Positions 43,124 to 54,856 of a stretch of DNA of 64,000 bases are shown here, piece after piece (the stretch's first letter is position 1; each line of letters opens with the position of its first letter). Origin of the DNA: Pseudofabraea citricarpa (Eukaryota; Ascomycota; Leotiomycetes; Helotiales; Dermateaceae); contig JAPWGK010000023.1 in NCBI GenBank assembly GCA_029641185.1, forward strand, positions 682,001 to 746,000, in the 5' to 3' direction. The position numbers and the translations under genes were made by a program. The notes under the pieces were generated by a model. The model ran no database searches and was not told the DNA's origin. It worked only from the letters and a program-made list of their open reading frames with translations.

Positions 43124-45211
43124 CTTGATAGAGGTAGAGTGTGTCTGGGCTTTGGATATGTTTGGAAGCTTGTGATGCTGCGAATTCTGGTGGAAGTGTG
43201 GCCAGAGCAGGAATATCGAAGTGAGAATGGAAGAACAATCGAAGCAAGTGCGATAAGGTATCGTAGTGAATTGAAAGTGTCGAAGTGAGAATGTAGAGAT
43301 GTTTGAAGTGGTGGTGAGTGCGAGAGGGAAGGGGAGTTCTGAGGGGTTTAAATGGCTTTTAGGAACACTTGGAGCTAGTTCCTAGCTACTATGCAAAAAA
43401 GTTATGACTGTGGTCTGAACCAGAAGATATGATATTTAGGAAAGGGCGAGGAGAACTTTGCAGAGGTCAGTCCAGATAACATGTTAGCTCTGTCCTGTCT
43501 CTTGGTAACTACACCTCGCTTAGTTTTAGAATGGCAGTAGCTACCAAATTCTTATTCAACCGGCGCAAAACTCATGGATGGTATTGAGACCATACTAGGC
43601 AGAGTTTTAAAACATCTGGTAAGATACTGGTGATTGCAGAATTATGAAGTCTGTTGCTTGGTAGGAAGGGATTTTCAATGTCAGTTCCAGTAAGGGCAGC
43701 GTTCTTCTAACCGACGAAGAATCGCCTGGACCACTAAAATGGATATACATTTCTAGTTGCCTTCAAGTATCACAAAATCTCCCCACCAGTTACAGGGCCC
43801 TATTATTTATGATCCGAGGAAAATATTCTCCCAAGTTAAGTGTTAATACACAATTCTTCGCTATTCTAAAATTGCCGACGCCTTTTTATAACCACGCTTA
43901 CCAGGATCTTGTGATAATCAACATGTCATAATCTAGGCATTCAAATAATCTTTGTAGCACGATTAGTACCATTCTGTATGGCCCTTAGGTATACAAACAA
44001 TCAAACGACTATAATGTAGCTAAGTACCTACTTCTCAGTTGAAACCGCCTTCTTTTTTCTAAGCAGGCCAAACAGAGTCAATCGCTTTCAAAGGTTAATC
44101 CCCGGAATAATGAAGTAAACGTAGCTCTAGAGTATTTGCCTGCTTTCCGAATTCTAAGGAACCGACAATTAACTGGTCTTTCAACCCCCCTGCATCCCAT
44201 ATGGCAGCTTTGTTCTCCATCTATCTAGTTACCCCCTTGTGGTTGGGTACCGACTGCATGGAAGCTCGGGTGAAGATGCCCAGGTTTACCAGCCACGCAG
44301 CCACGCCAGCTTTCACAATGCTGCATGGTTCAGCCGGGTACAAGTAGCACTCAAGGTACATAGGCACCGTCAGTTCCTAAGCATTCCTAGCTTGGGGTTT
44401 AGCTGAGGAACAGATTGTCCATCAAAGGCTAAGTGGGACCAGCACACGTGCTTCCCCCACCGAACTTTTAACAGAGCCAACAGTACAGCTGGTAGCGAGT
44501 GGATGATCTTGGTGGTGGAGAGGGGGAGAAGACCGTTGGCTGCAATGCACGTCCTGCATTGAATCTTGCATAAAAGGCGAAAAAGGGAAAAAAGATATGC
44601 AGGTCGGTCATCTCCTGGCCAGTGCTCGCCACAAAGAATCACGTATCACGCTACCCTATCGTAAGGTCTTTTGTTTGTTTGCTTCAGCAACACCTCACCT
44701 TTCGGACACGAGTATGAGAATAAAGAACCCACGGAAAACTTTAAACACCCTCGCTCCAGAGCTACTGTACAGTAGCAGTATGACGGTGATGTTTTAGGTC
44801 AAACCTTCCATCTGCATTATTCACGGACCAGGTTGCAGGACTAAAACAATCGGCTATCGAACGCCAGACGAAGCTTACCATCCTCCGATTATTCCATCTT
44901 CTCTACAACCATGGTAACTCAACCTCCCTAATATGGAACCGAACACTGGAACCGCGAGGCCGCCGTCATCATAATCCCAACTGATTGCCAACTTTCTCAA
45001 CTCCATTAACCAAGAGACGAGAATCCATCATGGCTTTCCGAACCCAACCCAATAACCAGCAGGCAGGTCGTGGCCTTCTTTAGAAGGACGCATTCGACGC
45101 AGCTACTGCTCTGCTTCAACAGGGCAATCCGACAGCTGCTCACAATTCGAGAAGGACACACGCATAACCGGCCACGAGTCGTTTGGGAGGAGAGTGAGGA
45201 ACAGGGCGAAA
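43124..45211. other. Gene-poor intergenic stretch
   Basis: About 2.1 kb without a recognisable gene. Left part (43124-43400) is the likely promoter of the 241-aa orphan, with repeated GAAGTG(T/A) words near 43185-43320. The middle is AT-rich. A TACTGTACAGTAGCAGTA word lies near 44763. The last 200 bp probably belong to the leader of the phosphatase gene. Confidence 0.5.
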
Positions 45212-46237
45212 ATGGCGGACGCAGCACTGCAGAACGCGAAGGTCTCGAGAAGGTCTACCAGAATCTTCGCGGAGGATACCAATAACGCTGCTCCGGAGAA
45301 GCAATTCAGATCTCGCCCAAGCTCGTATTGCGAGGAGAAGGATATGCATCACGAAATCGAGAAGATACAACGCGCAAGTAGAGCTTCGTCAATCGACCGC
45401 GCTGAGATGGGTCTTCTATACCAACAGGCCACAATGATACGGCATGTTAACCTTGGCCGGGACATGCAAAATATGTTTCCGAGAACCTACGAGGAGATGG
45501 GAAAGCAAAGTATGTTGTCGCTCCAAGAACCTCCTATAATACCAGTGACTAACGACTCCAAACAGCGACAAGAATTCTTGAAAATTCCAAGACTGCAGGC
45601 AACGAAGACAATGGGCGACCACTCAATTTTGGAGATGTTGTCCCAGGTGTCTACAGAAGCAGCTTTCCCCAGGCAAAGGACTATGAGTATATTATGGCTT
45701 TGCAATTGAAGACGATCGTGACTTTGGTTAAGAAGGATTACCCGGAAGGTTTCTGCGAATTCATGCAAGCAAATGGCATCCGCCATGTTGTTATAGATAT
45801 GAAAGGTACCAAGAAGCAGAACATCCCAACAGAGACGATGAATTCTATTTTAAGAGTGGTCCTGGATAAGGCTAATCACCCTCTTTTAATGCATTGCAAC
45901 CACGGAAAGGTTAGTTGCTCGTATTCATTCAGAAAGCTTCAAGCTGATAGTACTCTAGCATCGCACGGGTTGTGTTACAGCAGTGATTCGTCATATATCT
46001 GGCTGGGACGTTGAGAACATCGTTTCCGAATACAAGAATTACGCAGAGCCAAAGGTCCGAGATGTTGACATTGCTTATATTCGAGAATACCAGACGTCAA
46101 CCCTGGAAGGTCTCTTCTCGCAGAAAAAGAAGAAGGTGATACTTTTGAGCACCAAAATGGTGCGAATGATACTGCTGGCTATCTCGATTATGCTCCTATT
46201 CCGGACAACATGTTCCATTTCCCCTGTACATTTATAA
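45212..46237 (+). CDS. Siw14-type (PFA-DSP) tyrosine/inositol-pyrophosphate phosphatase
   Basis: Exons 45212-45509, 45566-45909 and 45959-46237 give 306 residues. The family (yeast Siw14, Oca1) removes phosphate from inositol pyrophosphates or phosphotyrosine. The domain begins with NFGDVVPGVYRSSFPQ (about residue 119) and has the P-loop H209-C210-N-H-G-K-H-R216-T-G, the C-x5-R catalytic motif, split by intron 2 between K214 and H215. YAEPKVRDVDIAYIREY follows, as in the family. An N-terminal extension of about 110 residues is basic and disordered. After residue 270 the frame gives a hydrophobic tail, while another frame of the same DNA, entered in the A-rich stretch at 46121-46136, reads like a normal hydrophilic C-terminus to a stop at 46264-46266. 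A frameshift or a sequencing error is possible. Confidence 0.8.
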
Positions 46238-46266
46238 GACGGGTTATACCTGGCGTTGGCAACTAG

Positions 46267-46810
46267 CACTAAAGAAGGAGTTTGGTGTTTGCAGAAGAGC
46301 CTGCAATATTCGAAGCATCGGGCGTTTGTCAGAGGAGTAATCATAGGCCAAAGTGCCTTATTGGTGGTAGCATCGGGCTCTCAGGATTGGAGTTTTTGGC
46401 TTTGGCATTTGGGCAAACAAAACAATGCTGCTATTGAATTTATATCTCTTTTGTCGTTGTATGAAATCTGTATAAAGTTCTTGGGCTGTTAGAGTTACTA
46501 GGAAAGAAGGGGCTTTCACACGATGGACAGAGATAGAAATAAACATTTTTATCACTTCCAATTGCAAAGCTCTTAATGTCTGATTAGAATACTCTCCACG
46601 CCCACTTATTTAAACTTATCATATTAACGCTATCGGTGTTGAGGGATCTGTAGTAAACGCTCAACAATGCTGTACACCTGAACTTTTTAGGTCCCACGGT
46701 AAACATATAATACATAGGTTGTAGAACCTGTCCATGACGCCGTAATTATACATGTTGTACCTTTAATATCATTCCAACATGCTTTATCCCTTCTCGAGAT
46801 TGCACCATAC
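46267..46810. other. Intergenic, convergent 3' flanks
   Basis: The 544 bp between the phosphatase gene (+) and the small membrane protein gene (-) are AT-rich with no coding pattern. Confidence 0.55.
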
Positions 46811-47285
46811 TTATTCTACCCGGTCTTCCTTACTTCTGCGCCCAAGAGCATAAGTAGCTCCGCAACCAACAACATTGGCTGCGGCAAGCATCATTGCCGA
46901 CCCTCTGACCAAACCTCGAGCTCCAAACCTGCTTCCAAATCTCGCACCTATGTTCGAACCAGGTGCTTTTCTTCTTCTAGCAAGCAAAAAATATAGCCCA
47001 GACCAAGCTGCAGTCAATCCTGCAGAGTCGATAGTGAAGGAGTTCAAGTTCAGGTAAGTGCTGAAGAGCAGGACAGGGGTGAATGCCAAAGGTAGTTTCT
47101 GTAAAGGTCGTGCATGGAGCGCAGTTATGAGGGTCGCCAGAAGAGTTGGAGGAAGTGGTGAATCTGCTGCTGATTAGCATTTATTTACATGGGATAGGAT
47201 GGACAAAAAACATACTGCCCCAATCGGTAGCATAGGAGATGGCCGTCTTTTTTGCTTCTTGAACAGTTTTGTCTTGAGAAGCCAT
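46811..47285 (-). CDS. Small conserved fungal membrane protein, 142 aa
   Basis: Exons 47216-47285 and 46811-47169 on the minus strand (donor GTATGT) give 142 residues. The product has a short hydrophilic front (MASQDKTVQEAKKTAISYAT), a proline-rich LPPTLLATLITALHARPLQK, and at least two hydrophobic segments (about 55-95), then a basic linker with repeated GARFGSRFGARG and a final hydrophobic segment (about 110-130) before a charged tail. It resembles small mitochondrial or ER membrane proteins of filamentous fungi, but I cannot name the family. The acceptor lies in a CAGCAGCAG triplet, so three isoforms differing by one residue are possible. It is divergent from the HLJ1-like gene with 351 bp between the starts. 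Confidence 0.65.
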
Positions 47286-47636
47286 TTCGACTTTTAAAGA
47301 CACGCAGATCCGCAGGCTTGTTATTGAGGTATCCAATGGCCACTAAGCTTTTTCAATCGGTAAGGCCTTGTGCAGATACAGAGCTTTATCTGTTTCGACT
47401 CTCGAGGGACCTTCCATTTTCATGACGACAATGCTGATCACGTGCATTACAATCTGGTATCTGGTTTTAGCGGCGGCCACCTCTCCAAGAAAGGAACCAC
47501 CGCAACACCAAGGCTACTGTTGCTTTTCAATTTGCTTTGAGGGCAACTTTACACCTCTGTTCGATCTCGAACCAACCAGTCAACGCCCATCGAAGAGCTG
47601 GTGCGCGCAAGCAATTCCGATTAAAGTAGCGGCGCC
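47286..47636. promoter_or_regulatory. Divergent promoter region
   Basis: The 351 bp between the small membrane protein gene and the J-protein gene hold both promoters. The right side is CA/CG-rich near 47570-47630. A heat-shock element cannot be assigned by eye. Confidence 0.45.
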
Positions 47637-48786
47637 ATGTCCGCAAAAGCATCTGGCGCAGATACAGGTGCTAATGGATCATCGAAATTTCGAGACCACA
47701 ACCAGGGGAACCAGGACCGTAAATACACCGTCGAACAGAAGGCAGCGGTTATAAGAGTACGGAGATGTTCACCTACGGCATTCTACGACATTCTGGGGCT
47801 CGAGGCTGTGAAGTCGTCTGTAACGGAATCGGAGATCAAGAAGGCTTATAGGAAATTGAGTTTGTTGACACATCCGGATAAGAATGGACACGAGCATGCG
47901 GACGAAGCTTTCAAGATGGTGAGCAGGGCTTTTGGAGTGCTAGGAGATGCCGATAAGAGGGAGAAGTTTGATAGGTTTGGTGGTGATCCAGATAGCAGAT
48001 TTGGTGGAGGTGCGCCGCCGCCAAATCCTTTCTCTGGATTTGGAGGCGCTTCTTCGAGAGGCGGAGGAGGAGGTGGTGGTGGTGGGGTACCTCGTGGATT
48101 CGATGAGGAGATGAGCCCCGAAGAGATGTTTAGAAGGTTCTTCGGTGGTGGAGGTGGGATGGGAGGCGGACCATTTGGCGGTACGTTTGGGGATCACTTA
48201 GGACAGGAAATATACTGACAAATCTATAGGCGGAGGAGGCATGTTTGACGGAGGACAATTCGTTTTTAATATGGGAGGAGGACCTGGAATTCGAGTACAT
48301 CAATTTGGCGGCGCAAGGCCTCGAAGAAGACCACGCGATCCAAATGCACCGGCCGAACCACCAGCTTCGTTGCGTTCTACTATCATGGGACTATTACCGC
48401 TGCTCATTCTGTTTGTGGTACCTCTACTATCTTCGCTATTTTCGGGCTCTGGCTCAACAGCTGGCCCCTCAATGAGATTCGATGCTAAAACTCCTCCGCA
48501 CACCATGCACCGCACAACAAGCAGGTACAAGGTTGACTATTGGCTGAATCCATCCGAAGTTGAGCATTACACGCTTCACAAATTTACCCAGCTCGATCGT
48601 AGCGCCGAGGTCAATTATGTAAATCAGCTAAGGATAGGCTGTGAAGACGAGAACGAGTACAGACAAAGACTGTTGAACGAAGCCTCGGGATGGTTCTTCC
48701 AGGATCCAGTTAAGATGCAACAAGCGAGGACGATGGAGTTAAAGAGTTGTAAGAAATTAGATGAGCTTAATCGAAGATCGTATTGA
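47637..48786 (+). CDS. HLJ1: ER membrane J-protein (Hlj1/DNAJB12-14 type)
   Basis: Exons 47637-48180 and 48230-48786 (donor GTACGT, acceptor TATAG) give 366 residues. Hlj1-type J-proteins sit in the ER membrane with the J-domain in the cytosol, where they stimulate Hsp70 and promote ER-associated degradation of membrane proteins. The J-domain is at about residues 49-116 with H79-P80-D81. A Gly/Phe-rich linker follows (about 117-200), including a nine-glycine run. One membrane segment (about residues 230-250, GLLPLLILFVVPLLSSLF) separates it from the C-terminal DUF1977 domain, with RYKVDYWLNPSEVEHY. The intron interrupts the glycine linker. The next gene downstream, in tandem, is UFD2, which acts in the same degradation route in yeast. 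Confidence 0.9.
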
Positions 48787-49426
48787 GGAGACCGTGAAGA
48801 CGGTGTGGACAGCTTCTTGTACAGTTCTTATTTCTTTCAGCAAGCATGCGTGGCGTTCTGGTTTCGGGCATTTTTGAATTAAGGCTGAGGCTTTTTGGGG
48901 TGGGAGGACATTGTAATAGAGCGCAGGCTTAAATGCCCGTGGTTACAAAGTGATCACATCCTATATTTTGTTTGGAATGATGAATCAAGATTCACATCTC
49001 CTTTTTAGCCAGCGAGCAGCTCTTGCTTGCCTGCCTTGTTCGTTCTCTTAGGTTTTTCATCATTATGCGTCTATACAGATGCAACTACTGTAGATACTAT
49101 AGAAGCTTGAGGTGATACAATGCCTTTATGATAGCCTTGCAGTTTTGTAGAGGAGCACAATCGCATATTCTAGGATCGAGTTCCTGCACATAATCTTTGG
49201 GTTACTTCTCCAGTTTTTGATCATGTCCCTTCTTCGTACAGTAAACTCACAGAAGCTTCGAGACATCGCGTCCGAACCCTGGCCTCGATTAGCAAGCTCC
49301 CGGCCGGCCTATCGACACGCTAACGCGGGCCCGGCGATAAACGTCACGGCCACCATCGACGAGGCTACCATTTACAGTAACATTTCAACCAAATCCTACA
49401 ATCATTCTCCACCACGTACCATAATC
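48787..49426. other. Intergenic between HLJ1 and UFD2
   Basis: The 640-bp spacer holds the HLJ1 3' flank and UFD2 leader. From 49223 an open frame of 68 codons runs in frame into UFD2, starting with MSLLRTVNSQKLR; I treat it as leader but it could be a longer N-terminus. Confidence 0.5.
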
Positions 49427-52400
49427 ATGGAGAATGAACAGCAGCCTGAGAAGGCTCCTCAGCCTCCATCAAATACTCCAGATGCTCCAGATAAGGAGAA
49501 GATGGACCAGGTCAGTGTAGATCGACCAAGCCGTATATCCTTAACAGGTGGCTAACCAATTTGGTGACATAGATTCGTCGACGACGGATGGAGAAGTTGT
49601 CAGGGCCAGCTACACCAAAGCCAGAACAAACCGCTGAAAATACAGGAGCTTCTTCGTCATCAACAACACCTACAGCTTCTTCCCCTGCACCTGCGGCGGA
49701 ATCCACTCCGAAGCCAAAGATCAATGTGCGCAAAGCACCCCCAAATCCATTTGCACAGCTTGGAGTTCAGCCAACAAACGGAGCTGCCCCAGTAAGAAGC
49801 GCACCTGCAAAAGGACTCCCGAAGCGAACAAGAGCTGAATCAGGCGAGCAGACTACAAAACCTCCACTGAAAAAGACCGTGAAGGACGCAACTGAAGAGC
49901 CAATTGAGGAATATGAGAATAAGGTTCTGGGACAGATCTTTAGAATAACCCTTGATCCAAACCAAAAGTTGGACTCTTCGAATCATCGGCTTACTTATCT
50001 CCCAAATTTAAGACAAGAATTGGAAGAGGGGAATGAACCTCTGAGATTCTCAGTATCGAACCTAGATTCCGCCATCCTCGAAGCCTGCTCCACTGTCCCA
50101 CACAACCGACCTGTACTGGAATACTTACTACCATGTTGGAAGAGAACTGTAAAGGCGTTGAAAGGCTTGAAAGGATATGCAAATCAAAAAGATGCAATCT
50201 TGAAGGAGGCGAGACGATTATGCATGAGCAACTGTATATTCGCCGTTAAAGTCCCCGAGCTTTTCAGGTCCGTATTCTAGTGTGGAAGTGAATGAGGCTG
50301 ACCGTTTCTCAGCCGTGAACCAAATCCATTAACTGATCCTTTGACTCCATTTCTACTTCATGAGCCGGAAGATGACCGGGGAATTTGCCTAGATTTCTTA
50401 TCTGAGGCAGTCTCACGATTCGAGGATGATGATACAGCAAAGACTATGCTTGTAGAGGCAGTTACCGGTCTAAGTTATCAACTTTCAAATATGACGATGA
50501 ACGACAACTACCGACCTTATATCACGGTACGACGAACCTGAACCTGTACTATTGGTCGACATTTCACTCACTGACTGATTTATTAGGCTCTAAAGACAAT
50601 TTCGCATTTTCCACCTGTAGTAACGGCGATTGCGGAAAGTCCTCTTTTCCTCATGGCACAATCAGCTCCAGGAATTGAGAAAAACACGCTTTTGGGCCCA
50701 TTCTTCCGAATTTCTCCTCTGCAAATAGAGGTTGCAAAACATTATTTTGCTGCTCCTAAGACGATGGATAAGCGGCACATTGTAACTTCTCAAGAAGCTC
50801 TCCGGTTAACTTTACAGAACCATCAGCAAGATCTTCTGGACATTATCAACCTTTTTGTTAGAGCCAGTCCAGTATCCAAGAACAAAACTCTTGACTGGTT
50901 TGCATGGATAGTAAATTCTAACCACAAGAGAAGAGCTCTACAAACTGATACCCGGACGGTCTCGACAGATGGTTTTATGATGAATGTTACGGTTGTACTT
51001 GATGGGTTATGCGAACCATTCATGGATACCACGTTTTCCAAAATATCTAAGATCGATATTGATTATTTGAGACGCGAGCCGAGGGTTGCTATTAAGGATG
51101 AGACAAAGCTGAACGCAGATCAAAATGCTTCTGACGAATACTACGATACGAAGGTGGCTGGCGTATCCAATTTCATATCTGAGGTGTTTTTCTTGACTCT
51201 TGCTGCACATCACTATGGGAGCGAGGGTGTGAACTCGAACTTAAGAAACTTGGAAAAAGATATCAAGCACATCCAGAAGCAAATGGGATTGATGCAGGCA
51301 GAACGCCAGAAGCTTCTCAATGTAAGTTGAGTTCTCAGATAGTCTTTACTATAGTATTGACTAGATCCAGGATCCTCGACGACTAGCTATCTTCGATGCC
51401 CAAGTCAAGAAATATGATGACGCACTAGAACGGTCCATGTCATTACAGTACGCTATTCAGGGTGTTCTTTTCGACAAGAAGATGCAACAAAAGTCGTTAT
51501 TATTCATGAGATATGTCACTGTTTGGCTTTTGAGAATTGCATCTGGCACGGAGTACACACCGGAGAAGAGTCTCAAGTAAGTATTGCCTGGATCTGAGAG
51601 GAATCGTCTAATGACTTCAGGTTACCATTATCAAACGAGCAACCTAAAGCATTTACCTTTCTTCCCGAATACGTTTTAGAGGATATTGTGAGCAATTTTA
51701 ATTTCATTTTTCGGTAAGTCTCAATGAAGCATGAATCATTGCATCGAAAGTTGACAGGTTTTAGATACGTACCAGACGTCATGATATCCGCTGTTGGAGA
51801 TGAAATCATGACTCTTTGTATCACTTTCTTGACGAATTCCGAGTACATCAAAAATCCGTACTTGAAAGCAAAGCTCGTTTCTCTCCTGTTTCACGGAACT
51901 TGGCCAGTTTATCACAGAACAAAGGGTGTTCTTGGTGATTCATTGACAGGTACCGAGTTCGCCAATAAGTATCTACTACACGCACTCATGAAATTCTATA
52001 ATGGTGCGTAACATATTATGAAGCTGGTGACTTTGTCTAATAGACCTTTAGAATGCGAGCAAACTGGTGCACACACACAATTTTATGATAAATTCAACAT
52101 TCGATACGAAATCTTCCAAGTCGTCAAATGTATATGGAGTAACGATGTATACAAACAGAAATTGAGACAGGAAAGCAAGTAAGTATTTGATAAAATCGAG
52201 TCAAATATTCCCATTACTAACCATGTTCCTAATAGAACCAATGTTGATTTCTTTCTTCAATTCGTCAACCTGCTCCTGAACGATGCTACATATGTTCTCG
52301 ACGAATCTTTACAAAAATTCCCTAAGATCCACGAACTTCAGATAGAACTGAGAAATCCCGCATCTCCTTTGACGCCAGAGGACAGAGCTAAGAAAGAAGA

Positions 52401-53178
52401 GGAGTTGCAATCAGCAGAAAGTCAAGCGACGTCATATATGCAATTGGCAAACGAAACCATGTCCATGATGAAGCTATTCACCTCTGCCCTCAGCGAATCC
52501 TTCACCATGCAAGAAATTGTCAGTCGTCTTGCGAGCATGTTGAACTACAATCTTAGCTCCTTGACCGGACCCAAATCAAGTGAATTGAAGGTGGAGGACC
52601 CGCAGAAGTATGGGTTTAATCCGAAGGTTCTATTGGCCGACTTTGTTGAGATTTATCTGAACCTGGGACCGGCACAGAGCTTTATCGATGCCGTAGCTAG
52701 AGATGGTCGATCGTACAAACCTACAAACTTCGACAGCACCTCCCGGATTATGCTCCGTCATGGCTTGAAATCAGCAGAGGATATGCAAAACTGGGAAACA
52801 CTGAAGGGCAAGTTCAAGTTGGCGAAGCAAATCGAAGAAGAGGAAGAGGAAGATCTCGGCGAGATCCCCGACGAGCTGATGGATCCCATTACAGGCGACA
52901 TCTTCCAAGATCCCGTTATTCTCCCGATGAGCAAGGCCACACTCAGTCGTGCAACGATCCGCCAACATTTACTCAGCGACGGAACGGATCCCTATAACCG
53001 GCAACCTATGCGCATCGATGATGTAGTGCCTGATGTGGAGATGCAAGCGAAGATCAGCGAATTCCGCGAAATGAGGAAACGCGATAAGATGGATAAGATT
53101 GCTGCTCTCAAGGCTCAGCAGGCTGAAGCTGAAACCGAAAATATTGCTGCGGATGATAAAATGGATACTAGTCAGTGA
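49427..53178 (+). CDS. UFD2: Ubiquitin conjugation factor E4 (Ufd2, U-box ligase)
   Basis: Nine exons: 49427-49510, 49573-50267, 50313-50526, 50587-51321, 51371-51576, 51621-51713, 51765-52003, 52052-52178 and 52236-53178, giving 1111 residues. Ufd2 elongates ubiquitin chains on substrates of the Cdc48 segregase in the ubiquitin-fusion and ER-associated degradation pathways. The N-terminal 140 residues are disordered and rich in Pro/Ser/Thr, with a basic IRRRRMEKL. The core (about 150-1000) is the helical-repeat Ufd2P domain, with LLFHGTWPVYHR and FVNLLLNDATYVLDE. The U-box is at about residues 1010-1083 (IPDELMDPITGDIFQDPV, then DPYNRQP). The last 30 residues are charged. All nine exons close in frame. 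Start chosen at MENEQQPEK because ATAATCATGG gives good ATG context. Confidence 0.95.
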
Positions 53179-53670
53179 GCCTCAGATCTGGTAATTGATC
53201 GGCCGGGAAGGGACCGGTAGGCGGGTTCTTATTTCTGTGCTTGCTTGCATCCGTCATATCACGTCATGGAAGCATTATCGTTCCCATTTTCCGTTTCGTT
53301 TCATAACATGGGGTGGAGAGAAGGATTGGCGTTACTACTTTCTACCTTATACGTTTTATGTCGTGTATTCTTGACTTCTTCCGCTTTGTCCCTGCCGATA
53401 AGGTGGGGATATCGGGGTTCGTGGGAAGGAAAGGAGGTTTTCCATGCTTCGTGGAGGAAGACTAAGAACTGAATGGGAAAGAATAATTAAATGACCATCA
53501 ATCCAATTCAATACAGCCAGTAACAGGTAACTTAGATAACACAAATCGGACCATGATCTACATACATATTATACATTGTGTATACTATATATTTCAGAGG
53601 ATGGTCTTGCTCCCAGTAGCTATATTTGCTGCCAAACTCGCTCAATAGCCCAGGCGAATGCATGCAATTC
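53179..53670. other. Intergenic, convergent 3' flanks
   Basis: The 492 bp between UFD2 (+) and the small conserved gene (-) include an AT-rich stretch (53560-53600) and no visible gene. Confidence 0.55.
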
Positions 53671-54043
53671 TCACTTCTTTGCTACAATATGAACTGTGGA
53701 AAGATAGTTGCCATTCTTATCCCAGGCCTCGGCAGTGAAGTGCTCCCTCTGGTCAGCAGGGCTTTGATGGTTGCCCTCACTAGTCGTTGTTAGTTGCGAG
53801 CACATAATTTTTGAGTAGTCTGATTATTACATACCGTGAAATCAGCGTCACTGTTCCAGCGGGCAAGTTCGCACCTTCCTCTTCAACTGCTTTCTTGAAG
53901 AATTTGCCAACGTTTGCAGCCGCCAATTCGGTTCTTTTCCACGTTTCTGTCTCTACTGCGACCTCGCAGATGATCTCAGCACCAGTTTTGCTGAGTTTGG
54001 CCGTGCCAACAGACATAGCTCTCTTGATAGCATTACTAGACAT
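53671..54043 (-). CDS. Small conserved fungal protein, 105 aa
   Basis: Exons 53835-54043 and 53671-53779 on the minus strand (donor GTATGT, acceptor GACTAG, join inside an Arg codon) give 105 residues, MSSNAIKRAMSVGTAKLSK at the start. The second exon ends with a run such as EHFTAEAWDKNGNYLSTVH and AKK, which looks like a beta hairpin. No signal peptide, membrane segment or cysteine motif is present. The sequence has high complexity and a tidy domain-like pattern, so it is likely to be conserved, but I do not recognise the family and make no functional claim. It diverges from the protein kinase gene, with 813 bp between starts. Confidence 0.7.
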
Positions 54044-54856
54044 CTTGACCAAAGAATAAAGCGATCACTGAAACGTGAAGGGGTATTGAAATGCTGAAGG
54101 TATCAGGCAAGGTTGGGTAACCTTATGATGAGATAAAGGATAAAAGTAGACGGTTGCTGAATGGTAGATTTGCGTTCTTGTATGTTTGGGTGGAAGGGAA
54201 TGCTCGAAGAGACGAGAGTGATTGATTTTCTGACACAGAAGAACAAAAATCCCTTCTTATATCTCGAAGTTCTCGAATACCCTGAATCTACTACGCGCTC
54301 TCCCTCCCTATCCCCAACACCTTAGATACAAGCGCTTTCCCGACATCACTGGGAAATTAGTAATTATCTTGCCTCACTCCTTCAATGAAACAAACACTCG
54401 AATGGCCGATTCAATGTGGTCATTTCTCCGTTGAAATCCAACATCGAGTGGGTGATTGCGGCTGCTGCCTGCAGACGGGTTAGAGGCAGCAAAGGACTGA
54501 ATGTCTTGAAGAGGCGGAGCAGAGGTTGGAAAGCGTATCGCTGGTCTTAAGGGAATACCTACTGTTAAGCGCTGTGATAAACATTTAACTGGTGGTATAT
54601 TTAGCAAACAGTGGGCGTCGATGTCGGAAACATCAGACAACATTGTTGGTGTTTGAGCATGCAAGCGCTAATATGAGCATACCTACCACGTGATGACAAC
54701 AGGAGGACTTTCAAGCATGTGGCCTGTGCGAGACAGCAGAAGATAAATGCCCTCCCTCTCATCATCTCACTACTCATTCTTCATTTCTTTTACAGCCATT
54801 CATCTTTGTTGTTATCTATTGGGCATCCATTACATCTTGAATAGGGTATTTCTATC
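54044..54856. other. Divergent intergenic region
   Basis: The 813 bp between the 105-aa gene (-) and the kinase gene (+) must hold both promoters. They include CTCT-rich DNA near 54290-54320 and a TC-rich leader near 54745-54800. No other gene is seen. Confidence 0.5.
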
